A stretch of 64,000 nt of DNA, taken from JAAAOZ01 sp964496595. Its GTDB lineage: Bacteria; Chloroflexota; Anaerolineae; B4-G1; SLSP01. How positions within the stretch are numbered: position 1 is the stretch's first letter; each line of letters starts with the position of its first letter. The translations under genes and the position numbers were made by a program. The notes under the pieces were generated by a model that saw only the letters and a program-made list of their open reading frames with translations, made no database searches and was not told where the DNA came from. The stretch spans positions 1 through 64,000 of the forward strand of contig CAZCAI010000007.1 in the NCBI GenBank assembly GCA_964496595.1, in the 5' to 3' direction. Shown here piece after piece: positions 16,009 to 25,474 of this stretch.

Positions 16009-18285
16009 CTATTGCCTCAGCACCAATGGCAGGAAGACGTCGTAACGTTCAGCTTCCCAGATTTGGAACTGTCGTGTCGCTGTGAACACCCCGCCGCAGT
16101 TCTCTGCACGCTGCGTGATCGTGTACGTATCCGTCATACTCCATTGATACGTCGCCTGTTCCTCGCCCTGTCCAGCTACAGGATCGGGCGTCCAGGTGTA
16201 GGTGATTGGCGTGGTAGCTTCCGTGGGCGTGATGATCGCCTGGAAGGTGTATTGGGTATCAATGAACAGCGATCCCGTGGTGTCCAGCGGTCCTTTGATG
16301 CCTACGCCGGTGAGCGGCGCAGGGCAATCGATATCGAACGGCGTCAATTCCAGATCAAGGTCGGTCACTTCCGGCGGCACGCCGACCACCGGGCTGACCA
16401 ACGAGCTGTAGCTTTCGGCCTCCACCTGCACGTACCAGCATCCCTCGGAGACATCCCAGCCATAGTAACCGTCATCATCGGTGTATTGATAGGATGTCGC
16501 TGGTGCGATAGGGGGGTTCTCGGGATTGGCGATCATACCCTCATCGACCGGGGCCGGCTGGCTCCAGGGTTCGCCTTCCGCCTTGGAGAGGTTGGATTCA
16601 CAGGTGTTGGGACGGTCATCGGTGGGGCCGGTGCGCGGCTTCCAATCCGGCACGTAGTAGAGCGTCACCTTGGCCCCCACCACCGGCTCACCGCTCTCGG
16701 CGTCCGTGATGAAGCCGCTGGGATCATAGAGCGTGATATAACCGATGGTCTCTTCGTTCGCCGTGCCATCACACGTGTAGGAGACCTCAAGGGTGGATGT
16801 CTCGACATCATCGGCAGGAATGGTGGTTTGATACAGATCCTGGCCTATGTGAGTCATTGTATAGACCGCACTGGGCCAGCCCCAGACCATCAGCGACAAT
16901 TGAACATCCGTCGGGGTAGCGCCGGCGGGACAGGTGATGGGGAGGGTGACCGTGATGGGACTGACGTCGCTACGGAACTGCTGGATGTTTGCGGTGCCGT
17001 CAGGATTATAGGTCACCGTGCCGCTGCCGGGATCGATCTCGCTGGCCGGCGGTAGCGGAGCGCTCAGGATGGCATCGATACCGGTGCGGATCGCGCCCAG
17101 CGTGACGGTCACGGGGGTCGAATAATCCTTGAAGAACGCATTGTCGTAGTACTGCGAGGTGTACTGGCCCGCAGAATCCACGAAGTGTACTCGATAGTCG
17201 ATGTCCTGCCCCAGGCCGCCGAACTGGTAGCTGCCGTCCGCGATGGTGCGGGTGCGCGAGACCACCAGCCATTCCTGTCCGAACTCGCCGTGGAACTCGT
17301 CGCCGCCCAACGCGCGATAGAGCGTGACCTGGATGTCGGCGATCGGGGTTGTGTCGGTCAGGGTTACGCTGCCGCTGATGCCGCCCAGTGGCTGGTCACA
17401 GATGATACCGGTGCCTTCATACTCGAGCCCCGCAAGCCAATCAGGGACTGGCCCTGTAGCCGGCACACACCAGTCGGTGTTATAGAACATAAAAGGGCTG
17501 CCAAAGTACCAATCGTCCTGCCCCAACGCAGTGAGGCCGGCGAGAAAATCGGGCATAGGGCCGGACAGCGGGTTATCGTGCAGGTAGAGCTCCGACAGCG
17601 CGGTCAGACCGCCGAAGGTATCGGGCAATTCAGGCAACTGGTTGCCGTCCAGGTACAGATACTTTAGCGCAGCGAGATCACCGATGCCGGGTGGTAAGCT
17701 GGTCAGCATATTGCGGGACAAATCTAGCCAACGTAAGTTGCTGAGGTTGCCGATGGTTGATGGTAGATTGGTCAACAAATTGTTGCTTAGGCCCAGAGAC
17801 CATAACTCGCCAAGATCGCCGATGTCAGCTGGCAGGCTGGTCAGTTGGTTGCTAGCCAGGTAGAGATCCTCTAGCGCCTCCAGGCCACCCATTTGAGACG
17901 GCAAGCCGGTCAACTGATTTTGCTCCACCCCGAGGCCTGTCAGCGCTGTGAGGTTCACGATCTCGTCCGGTATCACCCCATTCAGACGGTTGGAGTGTAA
18001 CGATAGGTGGGTCACGTTGCCGCCACCATCACACGTGACACCATACCAACTGCACGGCGTCGTCGTCTCCAGCCATCCGTCGTTGCCAGTCCAATTTTCG
18101 CCATCGGTGGCGTTGTACAGCGCCACCAGCGCCTCGCACTGGGCCACAGGCATCCCATCGGTCACCGTGTTGCAATCGAAGTTCGTCTGGGCCTGTACGG
18201 GAGACACAGGTGGGCCCAGCCCCGTCATTACTAGAGCCAGCAGCACGGTTAAAGCGAACAGGTTTGTGCATAGTTGCTTGTTCAT
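16009..18285 (-). CDS. Secreted leucine-rich-repeat protein
   Basis: This 758-residue extracellular protein has a signal peptide ending near VQAQ (residue 33). Residues 45-85 form an LRR N-cap (CEALVALYNATDGENWTGN and CSWYGVTCDG) like that of plant-type LRR proteins. About eight LRRs follow (LxxLxLxxNxLxxLP, residues 85-260). Beta-rich domains follow: a carboxypeptidase-regulatory-like repeat starting ISGSVTLTDT, a second one (GFITDAESGEPVVGAKVTLYY), and a PKD-like domain near the end. It ends FLPLVLRQ, like the two beta-helix proteins on either side. The gene has its own ribosome-binding site (AAAGGAG) and a terminator. A surface binding role is inferred from the architecture. Confidence 0.88.
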   Translation of the reverse strand: MNKQLCTNLFALTVLLALVMTGLGPPVSPVQAQTNFDCNTVTDGMPVAQCEALVALYNATDGENWTGNDGWLETTTPCSWYGVTCDGGGNVTHLSLHSNRLNGVIPDEIVNLTALTGLGVEQNQLTGLPSQMGGLEALEDLYLASNQLTSLPADIGDLGELWSLGLSNNLLTNLPSTIGNLSNLRWLDLSRNMLTSLPPGIGDLAALKYLYLDGNQLPELPDTFGGLTALSELYLHDNPLSGPMPDFLAGLTALGQDDWYFGSPFMFYNTDWCVPATGPVPDWLAGLEYEGTGIICDQPLGGISGSVTLTDTTPIADIQVTLYRALGGDEFHGEFGQEWLVVSRTRTIADGSYQFGGLGQDIDYRVHFVDSAGQYTSQYYDNAFFKDYSTPVTVTLGAIRTGIDAILSAPLPPASEIDPGSGTVTYNPDGTANIQQFRSDVSPITVTLPITCPAGATPTDVQLSLMVWGWPSAVYTMTHIGQDLYQTTIPADDVETSTLEVSYTCDGTANEETIGYITLYDPSGFITDAESGEPVVGAKVTLYYVPDWKPRTGPTDDRPNTCESNLSKAEGEPWSQPAPVDEGMIANPENPPIAPATSYQYTDDDGYYGWDVSEGCWYVQVEAESYSSLVSPVVGVPPEVTDLDLELTPFDIDCPAPLTGVGIKGPLDTTGSLFIDTQYTFQAIITPTEATTPITYTWTPDPVAGQGEEQATYQWSMTDTYTITQRAENCGGVFTATRQFQIWEAERYDVFLPLVLRQ

Positions 18286-18355
18286 TATCTTACTCCTTTG
18301 TAAGGATAGTTCTTGGGTAGTTGCGTGAGTTGATTGTAACTTCGGACATTGATAG

Positions 18356-18383
18356 AAAAAGCCCCTTTCATCCAGGGAGGGGC
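18356..18383 (-). terminator. Terminator of beta-helix gene 2
   Basis: On the minus strand, GCCCC and GGGGC pair around a 13-nt loop and TTTTT follows. It lies 33 bp past the stop codon at 18416. Confidence 0.65.
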
Positions 18384-18415
18384 AAGCGCATCAACCCGCC
18401 CTGCCCCAGGAACGG

Positions 18416-21400
18416 TTATTGCCGCAGCACCAGCGGCAGGTAGATGTAACGATACGGCGACTCGCCCGTGTCGAAGTCCCACACGTAGTCTTCTGCCAGC
18501 GGATTGCCCGCCAGGTCGGTGACGCCGGTGGTCACGCGGGCGGTGTAGCGCTGATTCTCCGGCAGCGGCGCGCGCGGGTAAGCGAGGATGCGCTGTGCAG
18601 CCGGATCGTAGGCCGCGTGTAAGACGAGGTCTTCCCTCGCGCTGCCGCCAGATAAGGTCACGGTGTTGCTGTGTACTGTGGCCGGGTCGAGCGGCTCGGA
18701 GAAGCCGATGAGGGTGCCCGGCCCGTAGAGCGAACCAATGTCGTCGGTGAAGATCTCTGTGGCTGCTGGTTGTATGGATGCGCCATCCGCCGGGAGCGTC
18801 CACAGCACCGTGGGCGCTTGTGTATCGCCTTCGGGCGTGACCGTCACGTAGACCTGCGCCGGGCTGCTGTCCATCGTCCCGTTGTTGGCGACGAAGACGA
18901 AGCGATCCGGCCCGGCGTAATCCTCCATCGGCGTGTAGGTGAGGTCGGGCAGTGTGCCCGAAAGGACGCCGTAGGCCGGTTCCTCCACGATGCGATAGGT
19001 AAGCGGCGCGGACGAGACCTCCCGCCCTGTCAACGTGACCGAGACCGGCGTGGCGTAGGTGGTGGTGAGCGTCTGCGGTTCGGCGACGGCGGGCTGGATC
19101 ATGTGGACGAGCACGCTGGTGGGCGTCTCTTCGGGCACACTGGGGAAGTAGACGACGGCCTGGTTGGTGACAATCGTGCCGCCGGGCAGGTTATCTTGCA
19201 AGCGCACGGTCAGCGTCACTTCGCCGGTCGCGCCCGGCTCGCCGGTGGGATCCAGTTCGCCGATGTCCCACACGATCAGCCGCACGTTGGGGAAGTATTC
19301 GGCGTTGGAGCCGAGTTGGAGCGTGGTGTCGTCGAAGGCATCGTGCAGGTGATCGGTGATAAAGACGCCGTAGGCCGGCGCTTCACCTACATTCTCGTAC
19401 TCGATGAAGTAGTCCACCCACTCACCGGGCAGCAGGTCGCCCTCCGGCCCGTGCTTCTCGTTGGGGTCGCGGGCCACAAAGGATTGCGCCCCCTGGCAAT
19501 CGCCGCCCTCTCCGTCGCTAGAGACGCAGCCTGTGCCGGGCATACAACACTCGCCAAAGGCGCAGAACAGGTATTCCGGCTTGGAACTGTAGCACCCGCT
19601 CTGGCAGCGCCATACAGTTCTGGTTGCCGGCGCGCCGAAAAAGCGGAGGCCGCTTCTGATCAATCCTTGATCGCAGGTGATGAGATCGTTTGTACAGTCG
19701 TTGCTGTTGGGGTTGCCCGCGCACTGGGCCAGACATTCGGTGGCGTCCATCAATTCGCCCAGACCGGGAATGTCGGTAGCATCAACGGCTTCATTCTTCA
19801 CTCTTTCAGCGCAACGTGCCTTGGCCTCCGGCGTGCCCGTCCGGAGCGCGGTGGCGCAGGCACGAGCTGTTCTCGCTGCGCTGAAAGGCTTTTGGAGTTT
19901 GCTCATAATCGCATTGTACGCTACTTTGTTGATACAGTTCCGCACGCAGCAGCCCGCGCCGCCGCTCGTCGCGCACGCGGCGGCACTGAGCGTGGTACCG
20001 GGCCAGGCCGCGCCGTTTTCCAAATCCCAACTGCCCCAAAACGTCGTTGCTTCGGTGAGCATATCATAGTGCATCCCGCCGGTTGTGTCCTGCACCGTGT
20101 AATGATCCGGCCCAAACGTGGTCGCGCGCGCGTTGCCGCCGCGCGAGATGATCGCCCGCAGCCAGGGTTCTTGTTCGCGCAGCACGATGGCCTGGGTCAG
20201 CACATCGCCGTTGCTCAGGCTGATGCGCTCGGCGCTGGCCCACATATAGCCCTCGGCCAGCGCCTGATCATAGAGCGTCGTCAGGTCGGCGTTGGTTGCC
20301 AGATAGGCGTCCCATGCGGTCTGGGTGAGCGACAACGTCTCCGTTGCCGTCAGCGGCGTATAGGCGTGGTACGGGGCGGCGTCCAGCAGCTCGGTGTTGA
20401 AGTTATCGCCCACCAGCAGCGCGACGACGCGGTCGATTTGTCCGTCAGGAATGCCCCACTCGAATTGCACGCGCACCCAGACGCGCCCACTCGTGTCCGG
20501 TTCGAGGTCGCCCAGCTTCCAGAAAACCTGATGCCGCTCCGGCCAGAAGATACTGCCGTCGCTGGATCCTTGCAGCGTTGCCAGGCCGGGCAGCGTGGCG
20601 ATCAAGACGGCGTTCTGCACCGTTTCGGTCAGGTGATGAGCGTAGTCCAGCGCCCACAGCGTGGTCTGTCCGGAGGCCATCTGGCGCGGGCCGAGGATGT
20701 CAACCTGGACGCCGCTCGGCGGGATCGGCGATTCGGTCAGCCAGGGCGTGAAGAGGACGTTGTCACTCACCGAGACGCCCTGCCCGCCGGGGTTGAGCGT
20801 GGTGTGCTTTGGCCCGCTGCTGTGCCCCCACCAGTTGTAACGCGCGTCCAGAGGCGGATCAAGCGTGCTTGCGGCTGATACGCTGCTTCCAATGCGGCTG
20901 TTGCGGATGATATGCTCCCCGGCGACGCCGGCGTAAATGCCCTGACCCCAACTTTCACGGAGCGTGCAATCTTCGACGCTCACCGCGCCGGTCGTGCGGA
21001 TGTCGAGCAGGGGGATCATGCCGCCAAAGTCCTGATCACGCCCGCCGTAGGCGATTTCGCAGTGTGCTAACGTGATGGTGCTGGTGTGGACCAACGTAAT
21101 ATTCCCCCATCTACCGGGGACATTGTCCAGCCCCACGAAGCGAATGGGATGTTCCGGCGTTCCCACCGCGACCAACCGACCATTGCCCTGCACGTCAATT
21201 CTGGGGGTATACGCGGCGGCGACCCTACCCAGGCGCAGGGTCACGCCCGGCGCCAGCGTGAGCATACCATCGTTCCGTATACCCGGGCTGGCATCCCTGG
21301 CAATGAAGGGAAGATTGGGCTGGACGACGTCCCAGCGCCGTTCGTTCTCTATCCATCCTGAAATCAACGCGATGCCATCCAGGCCGTTACCGCTGACGGT

Positions 21401-22936
21401 GGTGTTGGTGAAGACCGGTGAGTCGTTGTCGGGATGCATCAGGAAGCCCGCGCCGCTGTTGTGGGTGATCGTCACGTTTTCGAGCGTCAGCGTCGAGCTA
21501 ATGCTGCGGATGTGCAAGCCGTCGCCGCCGTTGTTGTTGATGGTCACATTGTCCAGGACCAACGTCTGGTCGCGCGGGACTTCCTCGCCGGATAGCGCGG
21601 TATCGTAGAAGCGCACGCCATTGCCCGTATTGCTGTAGATCGCGCCGCCCGTCAGTGTGATATGGCCGCCTCGCGTCCAGAGGGCCAGCCCATCGCGGGC
21701 GTTATCGTGCAGCGTGACGTTTTCGAGCGTCGCCTGCGTGCCGGTCTGGCTGATGTGAATCCCATCATAAGGGCCATCATAGATGCGCACATCTTGCAGA
21801 GTCACATTCGCAGAACGTATCCAGAGACTTGTAAGTCTTGACCCTGCGAGATGCGAGCCAGCATTGCGAATCTCAGCGTGGCTCAGACTGGCGGAGGCGC
21901 CCTGTTCTATACTGATGTTGCCCCAGTAACTATCGTCGTCTCGGGCCGCAAAGACCACCGGCGCGGTCACTGTGCCGGTGGCGGTCAGGTGTCCGCCAGC
22001 TTGGACCTGTATGTTGTTGGTGGAGTGTTGGCGCAGCAGCGTACCCGGCTTGAGGATCAAGGCGTAGCTGTCTGGCACACCCAGGCTGCCATAGAGCATC
22101 AGCGGCGCGCCATCAAGGATGACATCACCGGTTAAAGCGCTATATGGGTCCAGCGCCACCACGTCGAGGATGTTGTCTTCTAGGGTCAGGTTATGATAGG
22201 CAGCATTCATATTGAGCGTGTCCTGGTAAATGCCACCGGGCCGGTAGGCGGCGGCTTGTCCGGTGTTGCTGATGATGCGCGTGCTATCTATAACCGCTTG
22301 GGTAGCAGCGCCGTAGAGCGCCACACCGGCCTGCGGGCCGTAGGCCACCTCGGACTGCTGCAGAGAAAAGGTAGCATCTTCCACCCAGACCTGTGCTCGG
22401 TTAACGTAAGAGGTGCCGTCCCAACGCCCGTATTGCCCGGAGCCGGCGTAAAAGATGTGGGTGTGGGTCAGATCGCCGTGGCTGTTGGGCATAAAATGGA
22501 GGCCGTACCATTCGCCGGGGCTGCCTGCGCTGGGGCCGCCGTTGGTGTCGCCGCCGTGCTCATCGTCGCGCCAACTGGTGAAGACCACCGGATTGGCTTC
22601 GGTCCCCTGCGTGCGCAGCGTCCCCTTGACGACGAAGGCGGCGTTGCTGTCGTAGCTGGAGTACGTGCCGCCGCCCATCTTAACGATGACGCCAGCTTCC
22701 AAGGTGAGGGTCGCGCCGGCGTTGACGATGACATTGCAATGGGTGGCCGTGTACACGTTGCCCGCCGTCCAGGTCGTGTCGGTCGTGATCTCGCCGCAGG
22801 CGTCGATCACGGCCAACGGCTGCGCGCTCAAAACCTCCAGCGGGGAATGGTTCAACAAGAACATCCCCCCAACCAGGACGACCAACAGTCCGATACAGAA
22901 TCCACACATTTGAGTCTTACTTCGCCTGGACATCAT
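18416..22936 (-). CDS. Giant secreted right-handed beta-helix protein 2
   Basis: This 1506-residue protein starts at 22936 with the same MMSRRSKTQ leader and AGGAG site as protein 1. Signal/anchor helix 10-32; beta-helix region about 45-720 (repeated LENVTLHDNA, IYSNTGNGV, LDNVTINNNGG turns); beta-rich region 730-980; cysteine-rich island 985-1145 with CCVRNC and CCMPGTGC; DUF11-like domain from 1150; cadherin-like domain from 1280; SbsA-type Ig domain to the end; terminal YLPLVLRQ. The leader and the last three domains resemble protein 1 closely. The beta-helix and cysteine-rich parts have diverged strongly. The two genes look like products of duplication followed by diversification of the exposed region. 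Confidence 0.86.
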   Translation of the reverse strand: MMSRRSKTQMCGFCIGLLVVLVGGMFLLNHSPLEVLSAQPLAVIDACGEITTDTTWTAGNVYTATHCNVIVNAGATLTLEAGVIVKMGGGTYSSYDSNAAFVVKGTLRTQGTEANPVVFTSWRDDEHGGDTNGGPSAGSPGEWYGLHFMPNSHGDLTHTHIFYAGSGQYGRWDGTSYVNRAQVWVEDATFSLQQSEVAYGPQAGVALYGAATQAVIDSTRIISNTGQAAAYRPGGIYQDTLNMNAAYHNLTLEDNILDVVALDPYSALTGDVILDGAPLMLYGSLGVPDSYALILKPGTLLRQHSTNNIQVQAGGHLTATGTVTAPVVFAARDDDSYWGNISIEQGASASLSHAEIRNAGSHLAGSRLTSLWIRSANVTLQDVRIYDGPYDGIHISQTGTQATLENVTLHDNARDGLALWTRGGHITLTGGAIYSNTGNGVRFYDTALSGEEVPRDQTLVLDNVTINNNGGDGLHIRSISSTLTLENVTITHNSGAGFLMHPDNDSPVFTNTTVSGNGLDGIALISGWIENERRWDVVQPNLPFIARDASPGIRNDGMLTLAPGVTLRLGRVAAAYTPRIDVQGNGRLVAVGTPEHPIRFVGLDNVPGRWGNITLVHTSTITLAHCEIAYGGRDQDFGGMIPLLDIRTTGAVSVEDCTLRESWGQGIYAGVAGEHIIRNSRIGSSVSAASTLDPPLDARYNWWGHSSGPKHTTLNPGGQGVSVSDNVLFTPWLTESPIPPSGVQVDILGPRQMASGQTTLWALDYAHHLTETVQNAVLIATLPGLATLQGSSDGSIFWPERHQVFWKLGDLEPDTSGRVWVRVQFEWGIPDGQIDRVVALLVGDNFNTELLDAAPYHAYTPLTATETLSLTQTAWDAYLATNADLTTLYDQALAEGYMWASAERISLSNGDVLTQAIVLREQEPWLRAIISRGGNARATTFGPDHYTVQDTTGGMHYDMLTEATTFWGSWDLENGAAWPGTTLSAAACATSGGAGCCVRNCINKVAYNAIMSKLQKPFSAARTARACATALRTGTPEAKARCAERVKNEAVDATDIPGLGELMDATECLAQCAGNPNSNDCTNDLITCDQGLIRSGLRFFGAPATRTVWRCQSGCYSSKPEYLFCAFGECCMPGTGCVSSDGEGGDCQGAQSFVARDPNEKHGPEGDLLPGEWVDYFIEYENVGEAPAYGVFITDHLHDAFDDTTLQLGSNAEYFPNVRLIVWDIGELDPTGEPGATGEVTLTVRLQDNLPGGTIVTNQAVVYFPSVPEETPTSVLVHMIQPAVAEPQTLTTTYATPVSVTLTGREVSSAPLTYRIVEEPAYGVLSGTLPDLTYTPMEDYAGPDRFVFVANNGTMDSSPAQVYVTVTPEGDTQAPTVLWTLPADGASIQPAATEIFTDDIGSLYGPGTLIGFSEPLDPATVHSNTVTLSGGSAREDLVLHAAYDPAAQRILAYPRAPLPENQRYTARVTTGVTDLAGNPLAEDYVWDFDTGESPYRYIYLPLVLRQ

Positions 22937-23212
22937 TTCATCTCCTTTTGTGATTTGGGATTTCAAAACAGCATCGTTCGCTTGGATACGGATTACCAAA
23001 GGGGAAGAGGTAAAAGTCAAGAGATCGCCTGCTGTGAACATGAGAGAGGTAATGGTTGAGACGAGGGAGCGCGCTAAAGCGCTTGACGTAACCAAACTGT
23101 TCGCAGATCCTATCCTGGACGGATTAAGATGGATTAAGATAAAGGGGGGCTGCGAACTATGCGCAAGCCCCCTTTTTGACCTTGATGAAGTACGACCCAT
23201 CTCGGTTGCGTC
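22747..23212. repeat. Segmental duplication, part 1 (copy B)
   Basis: The partner of 14680-15142. It contains the start of beta-helix gene 2 and its leader. Confidence 0.9.
23141..23178. terminator. Bidirectional terminator hairpin in the beta-helix leader (copy B)
   Basis: AAGGGGGGCTGCG and CGCAAGCCCCCTT pair, with TTTTT on the plus strand. It is the duplicate of the hairpin at 15072-15106. Confidence 0.6.
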
Positions 23213-23533
23213 GTGATTATATACAAGTGTACCACATTAGGGAGGTGGTTTTCAAGTATGTGCAGGAATTGATGCGCGCCGCAAAATATAACGATGATTT
23301 GGGCGAAAATTCAGAGAACAAGACACGTCTGGCGATTTGACCATTTTCGAGTTTCTCAGTACAGTCGGAGATGAGATTGGCCCAACACCTATGGGAGTCT
23401 ATCTAAGGGAGGAAAGAGATGCCACACAACGAAGAGTTCCCGTCGCCGGAGGCGACGATGGCGTTGCTGAAGGGGCGGCGCAGCATTCGACAGTACGCGC
23501 CCGATCCGGTGCCGGATGAGGTGCTGGCGCAGG
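23213..23533. repeat. Segmental duplication, part 2 (copy B), with empty MITE site
   Basis: The partner of 15300-15606. The first 8 bp (GTGATTAT, 23213-23220) are the uninterrupted target of MITE copy 2. Confidence 0.88.
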
Positions 23534-24054
23534 TGCTGGAGGCGGGACGCTGGGCGCCCTCGGCCAGCAACCGCCAGCCGTGGCGCTTCATCGTCATCCG
23601 TGATCCGGAGATCCGCGCGGCGGTGGCGGAGCACGCGGCCTACTACTTCATCCGCTGGGCGCACGTGGAAGAGGCGCCGGTCATCATCGCACTCTGCGGG
23701 GATCGCAAGAACCGCGTCTACCGGCAGTTCCTGCACGAGGACATCGGTCTGGCGGGCGGGCAGATGATGCTCCAGGCGGCGGCGCTGGGCCTGGGTACCT
23801 GCTGGATCGGTGGCCTGGATCGCGACGCGCTGAGCGCCATCCTCAAGCTGCCGGAGCACATCGAGCTGGTGGGGATGCTCACGCTGGGCTTCCCCGCCGA
23901 AGTCCCCGATCCGCCCCCACGCAAGCCGCTGGAGCAGATCGTGCACTACGACACGTACGGCAATCAGGAGCCGGGCGCGGCGAAGGCGGGCGCGCTCCAG
24001 GCCGGGCCGTTGAGCGTGCTGCTGCGAAAATTACGCATCAATCTGAGATTCTAA
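23419..24054 (+). CDS. Nitroreductase-family FMN oxidoreductase
   Basis: This 211-residue enzyme has the nitroreductase FMN-binding motifs: RRSIRQY (20-26), WAPSASNRQPW with the phosphate and isoalloxazine contacts, and GLGTCWIGG near 134-142. Members reduce nitro compounds, quinones or flavins with NAD(P)H in the cytoplasm; the substrate cannot be read from sequence. The ATG at 23419 follows AAGGGAGG by 8 nt. A truncated copy of its 5' end lies at 15506. The C-terminal 30 residues are Ala/Gly-rich and basic and probably disordered. It is convergent with the ABC-importer operon. Confidence 0.92.
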   Translation: MPHNEEFPSPEATMALLKGRRSIRQYAPDPVPDEVLAQVLEAGRWAPSASNRQPWRFIVIRDPEIRAAVAEHAAYYFIRWAHVEEAPVIIALCGDRKNRVYRQFLHEDIGLAGGQMMLQAAALGLGTCWIGGLDRDALSAILKLPEHIELVGMLTLGFPAEVPDPPPRKPLEQIVHYDTYGNQEPGAAKAGALQAGPLSVLLRKLRINLRF

Positions 24055-24099
24055 TCGAATCAAAATCAAGCTCCGAGCGGATCGCAAGGTCTGCGACAT

Positions 24100-24135
24100 T
24101 TGTGCATTAGCGGGGATCCGCCGATCCCTGGGAGC
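24100..24135. repeat. Hairpin repeat, family IV, copy 1
   Basis: TTGTGCATTAGCGGGGATC followed by cgcc, GATCCC and TGGGAGC. Related units are at 45513-45556 and 45581-45623 (TTGxGCA, a GGATC/GATCC hairpin, then TTGGAGCG). Confidence 0.55.
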
Positions 24136-24144
24136 AGGAGAAAC

Positions 24145-24175
24145 AAAGAGCCGAGGGAATATCCCTCGGCTCTTT
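24145..24175. terminator. Bidirectional terminator between nitroreductase and ABC operon
   Basis: AAAGAGCCGAGGGA and TCCCTCGGCTCTTT form a near-perfect stem with a minimal loop, with T on both strands. It serves both convergent transcripts. Confidence 0.8.
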
Positions 24176-24204
24176 GGGTTGTGATGTATTTTGTGAGCGC
24201 AGGT

Positions 24205-25458
24205 TCACTCCTTCTCGTAGGGTTGCCCATCGGCGGCGGGCGGGCGCGATTCCCCGACGACGCCGGCCAGGACGATCATCGTCACGAGATAGGGCGCCAT
24301 CAGCAGGAACTGCGAAGGGATCGGCACCGCCGAGATCGCCAACTTGGTCTGCAACGCATCGGCGAAGCCGAAGATGAGCGAGGACCCGAAGGCCCCGATG
24401 GGATTCCAGTTGCCGAAGATCATCGCAGCCAGGCCGATGAAGCCCTTGCCGGCCGTCATCAACTCATCAAAGCGGGCGACGGAGCTGAGCACCAGATAAG
24501 CGCCGCCCAATCCGGCGACCATGCCGCCCATGATGACGTTGACGTAGCGCATCACAAAGACGTTGATGCCCAACGTATCCGCCGCGCGAGGGTGCTCGCC
24601 CACGGCGCGCGTGCGCAGGCCCCACCTGGTGTAGAACAACATCACGAAGATGGCAAAGACCAGGATGACGGTCAGATAGACGAGCAAGGTGTGGGTGAAG
24701 AGCGCCGGCCCAACGATGGGGATTTTGCCCAACAGCGGGAGGGCGATTTTGCTGAAGGTCGGCGGGCTGTTGAGCGCCGTGTTCGCCTGCAGGTAGCGCG
24801 AACTGAAGTAGCTGGTCAGCCCCGTCGCCAGGATGTTGATCGCCGTCCCGGCCACGATCTGATCGACCTTGTACTTGATCGCCATGACGGCCAGCAGCCC
24901 GGCCATCAAGCCGCCGGCGAGCAAAGCGGCGATCAACCCCCACCAGTAGCTCTGCATCACGCTGCCAATCAGCGCCGACATAAAAGCGCCGGACAACATC
25001 ATGCCCTCGATGCCAATGTTGACCACGCCACTGCGCTCGCACAAGACGCCGCTGAGCGCCGCCAGCGTGATGGGGATCGAGCGGAGGAAGGTCGAACTCA
25101 ACATCCCGGTCAGGTTCATCGATCTGCCGCGCGCCGCCCATGTCAGGAAGGCAATGATAAAGACGCCTGCGACCAGGCCCAACGCCAGAGTGACATTATC
25201 GAAGCCTTTGGCCAACTGCCACGCGCCCGCGAAAGCGGCCAACGAGGCCATCAAATATAAGCCAACTTGGGTGGAGAAGATCAAATCGGGAATTTCGGGT
25301 ACCTCGCCCCGGGTCACATTAAAGCCGAAGGTTGTTTGCTGATCGCTCGCTGTGCCGGGGATAAATAAAATCGCAATTAACAGCGCGAAGACCAAAAAGG
25401 CGATGCCCATACCTACAGCGCGTCGGTGTTCTTGTTTAGGACTAGGATCGTATGCCAT
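24205..25458 (-). CDS. ABC importer permease (nucleoside/BMP type), second subunit
   Basis: This 417-residue integral membrane protein has about ten hydrophobic helices. It belongs to the BPD_transp_2 (RbsC/LivHM-like) permeases that pair with BMP-family binding proteins. Recognisable stretches are SGVVNIGIEGMMLSGAF and GLAAMIFGNWNPIGAF, the signatures of the smaller permease of simple-sugar/nucleoside importers. The start at 25458 follows GGAGGAGG and gives MAYDPSP; the open frame to 25494 has no site. It begins 16 nt after the first permease's stop, as the last gene of the operon, and would form the channel dimer with it. Confidence 0.9.
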   Translation of the reverse strand: MAYDPSPKQEHRRAVGMGIAFLVFALLIAILFIPGTASDQQTTFGFNVTRGEVPEIPDLIFSTQVGLYLMASLAAFAGAWQLAKGFDNVTLALGLVAGVFIIAFLTWAARGRSMNLTGMLSSTFLRSIPITLAALSGVLCERSGVVNIGIEGMMLSGAFMSALIGSVMQSYWWGLIAALLAGGLMAGLLAVMAIKYKVDQIVAGTAINILATGLTSYFSSRYLQANTALNSPPTFSKIALPLLGKIPIVGPALFTHTLLVYLTVILVFAIFVMLFYTRWGLRTRAVGEHPRAADTLGINVFVMRYVNVIMGGMVAGLGGAYLVLSSVARFDELMTAGKGFIGLAAMIFGNWNPIGAFGSSLIFGFADALQTKLAISAVPIPSQFLLMAPYLVTMIVLAGVVGESRPPAADGQPYEKE

Positions 25459-25474
25459 AGTATACCTCCTCCAC

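Noticed and set aside
18671..20878. 735-codon open frame opposite beta-helix gene 2
   Set aside because: Same reason: antisense shadow of a real gene with shuffled Arg/Gly/His composition.
10340..22936. LPLVLRQ as a sortase motif
   Set aside because: Sortase signals need LPXTG followed by a membrane helix and a basic tail. Here the motif is the last seven residues and nothing follows.
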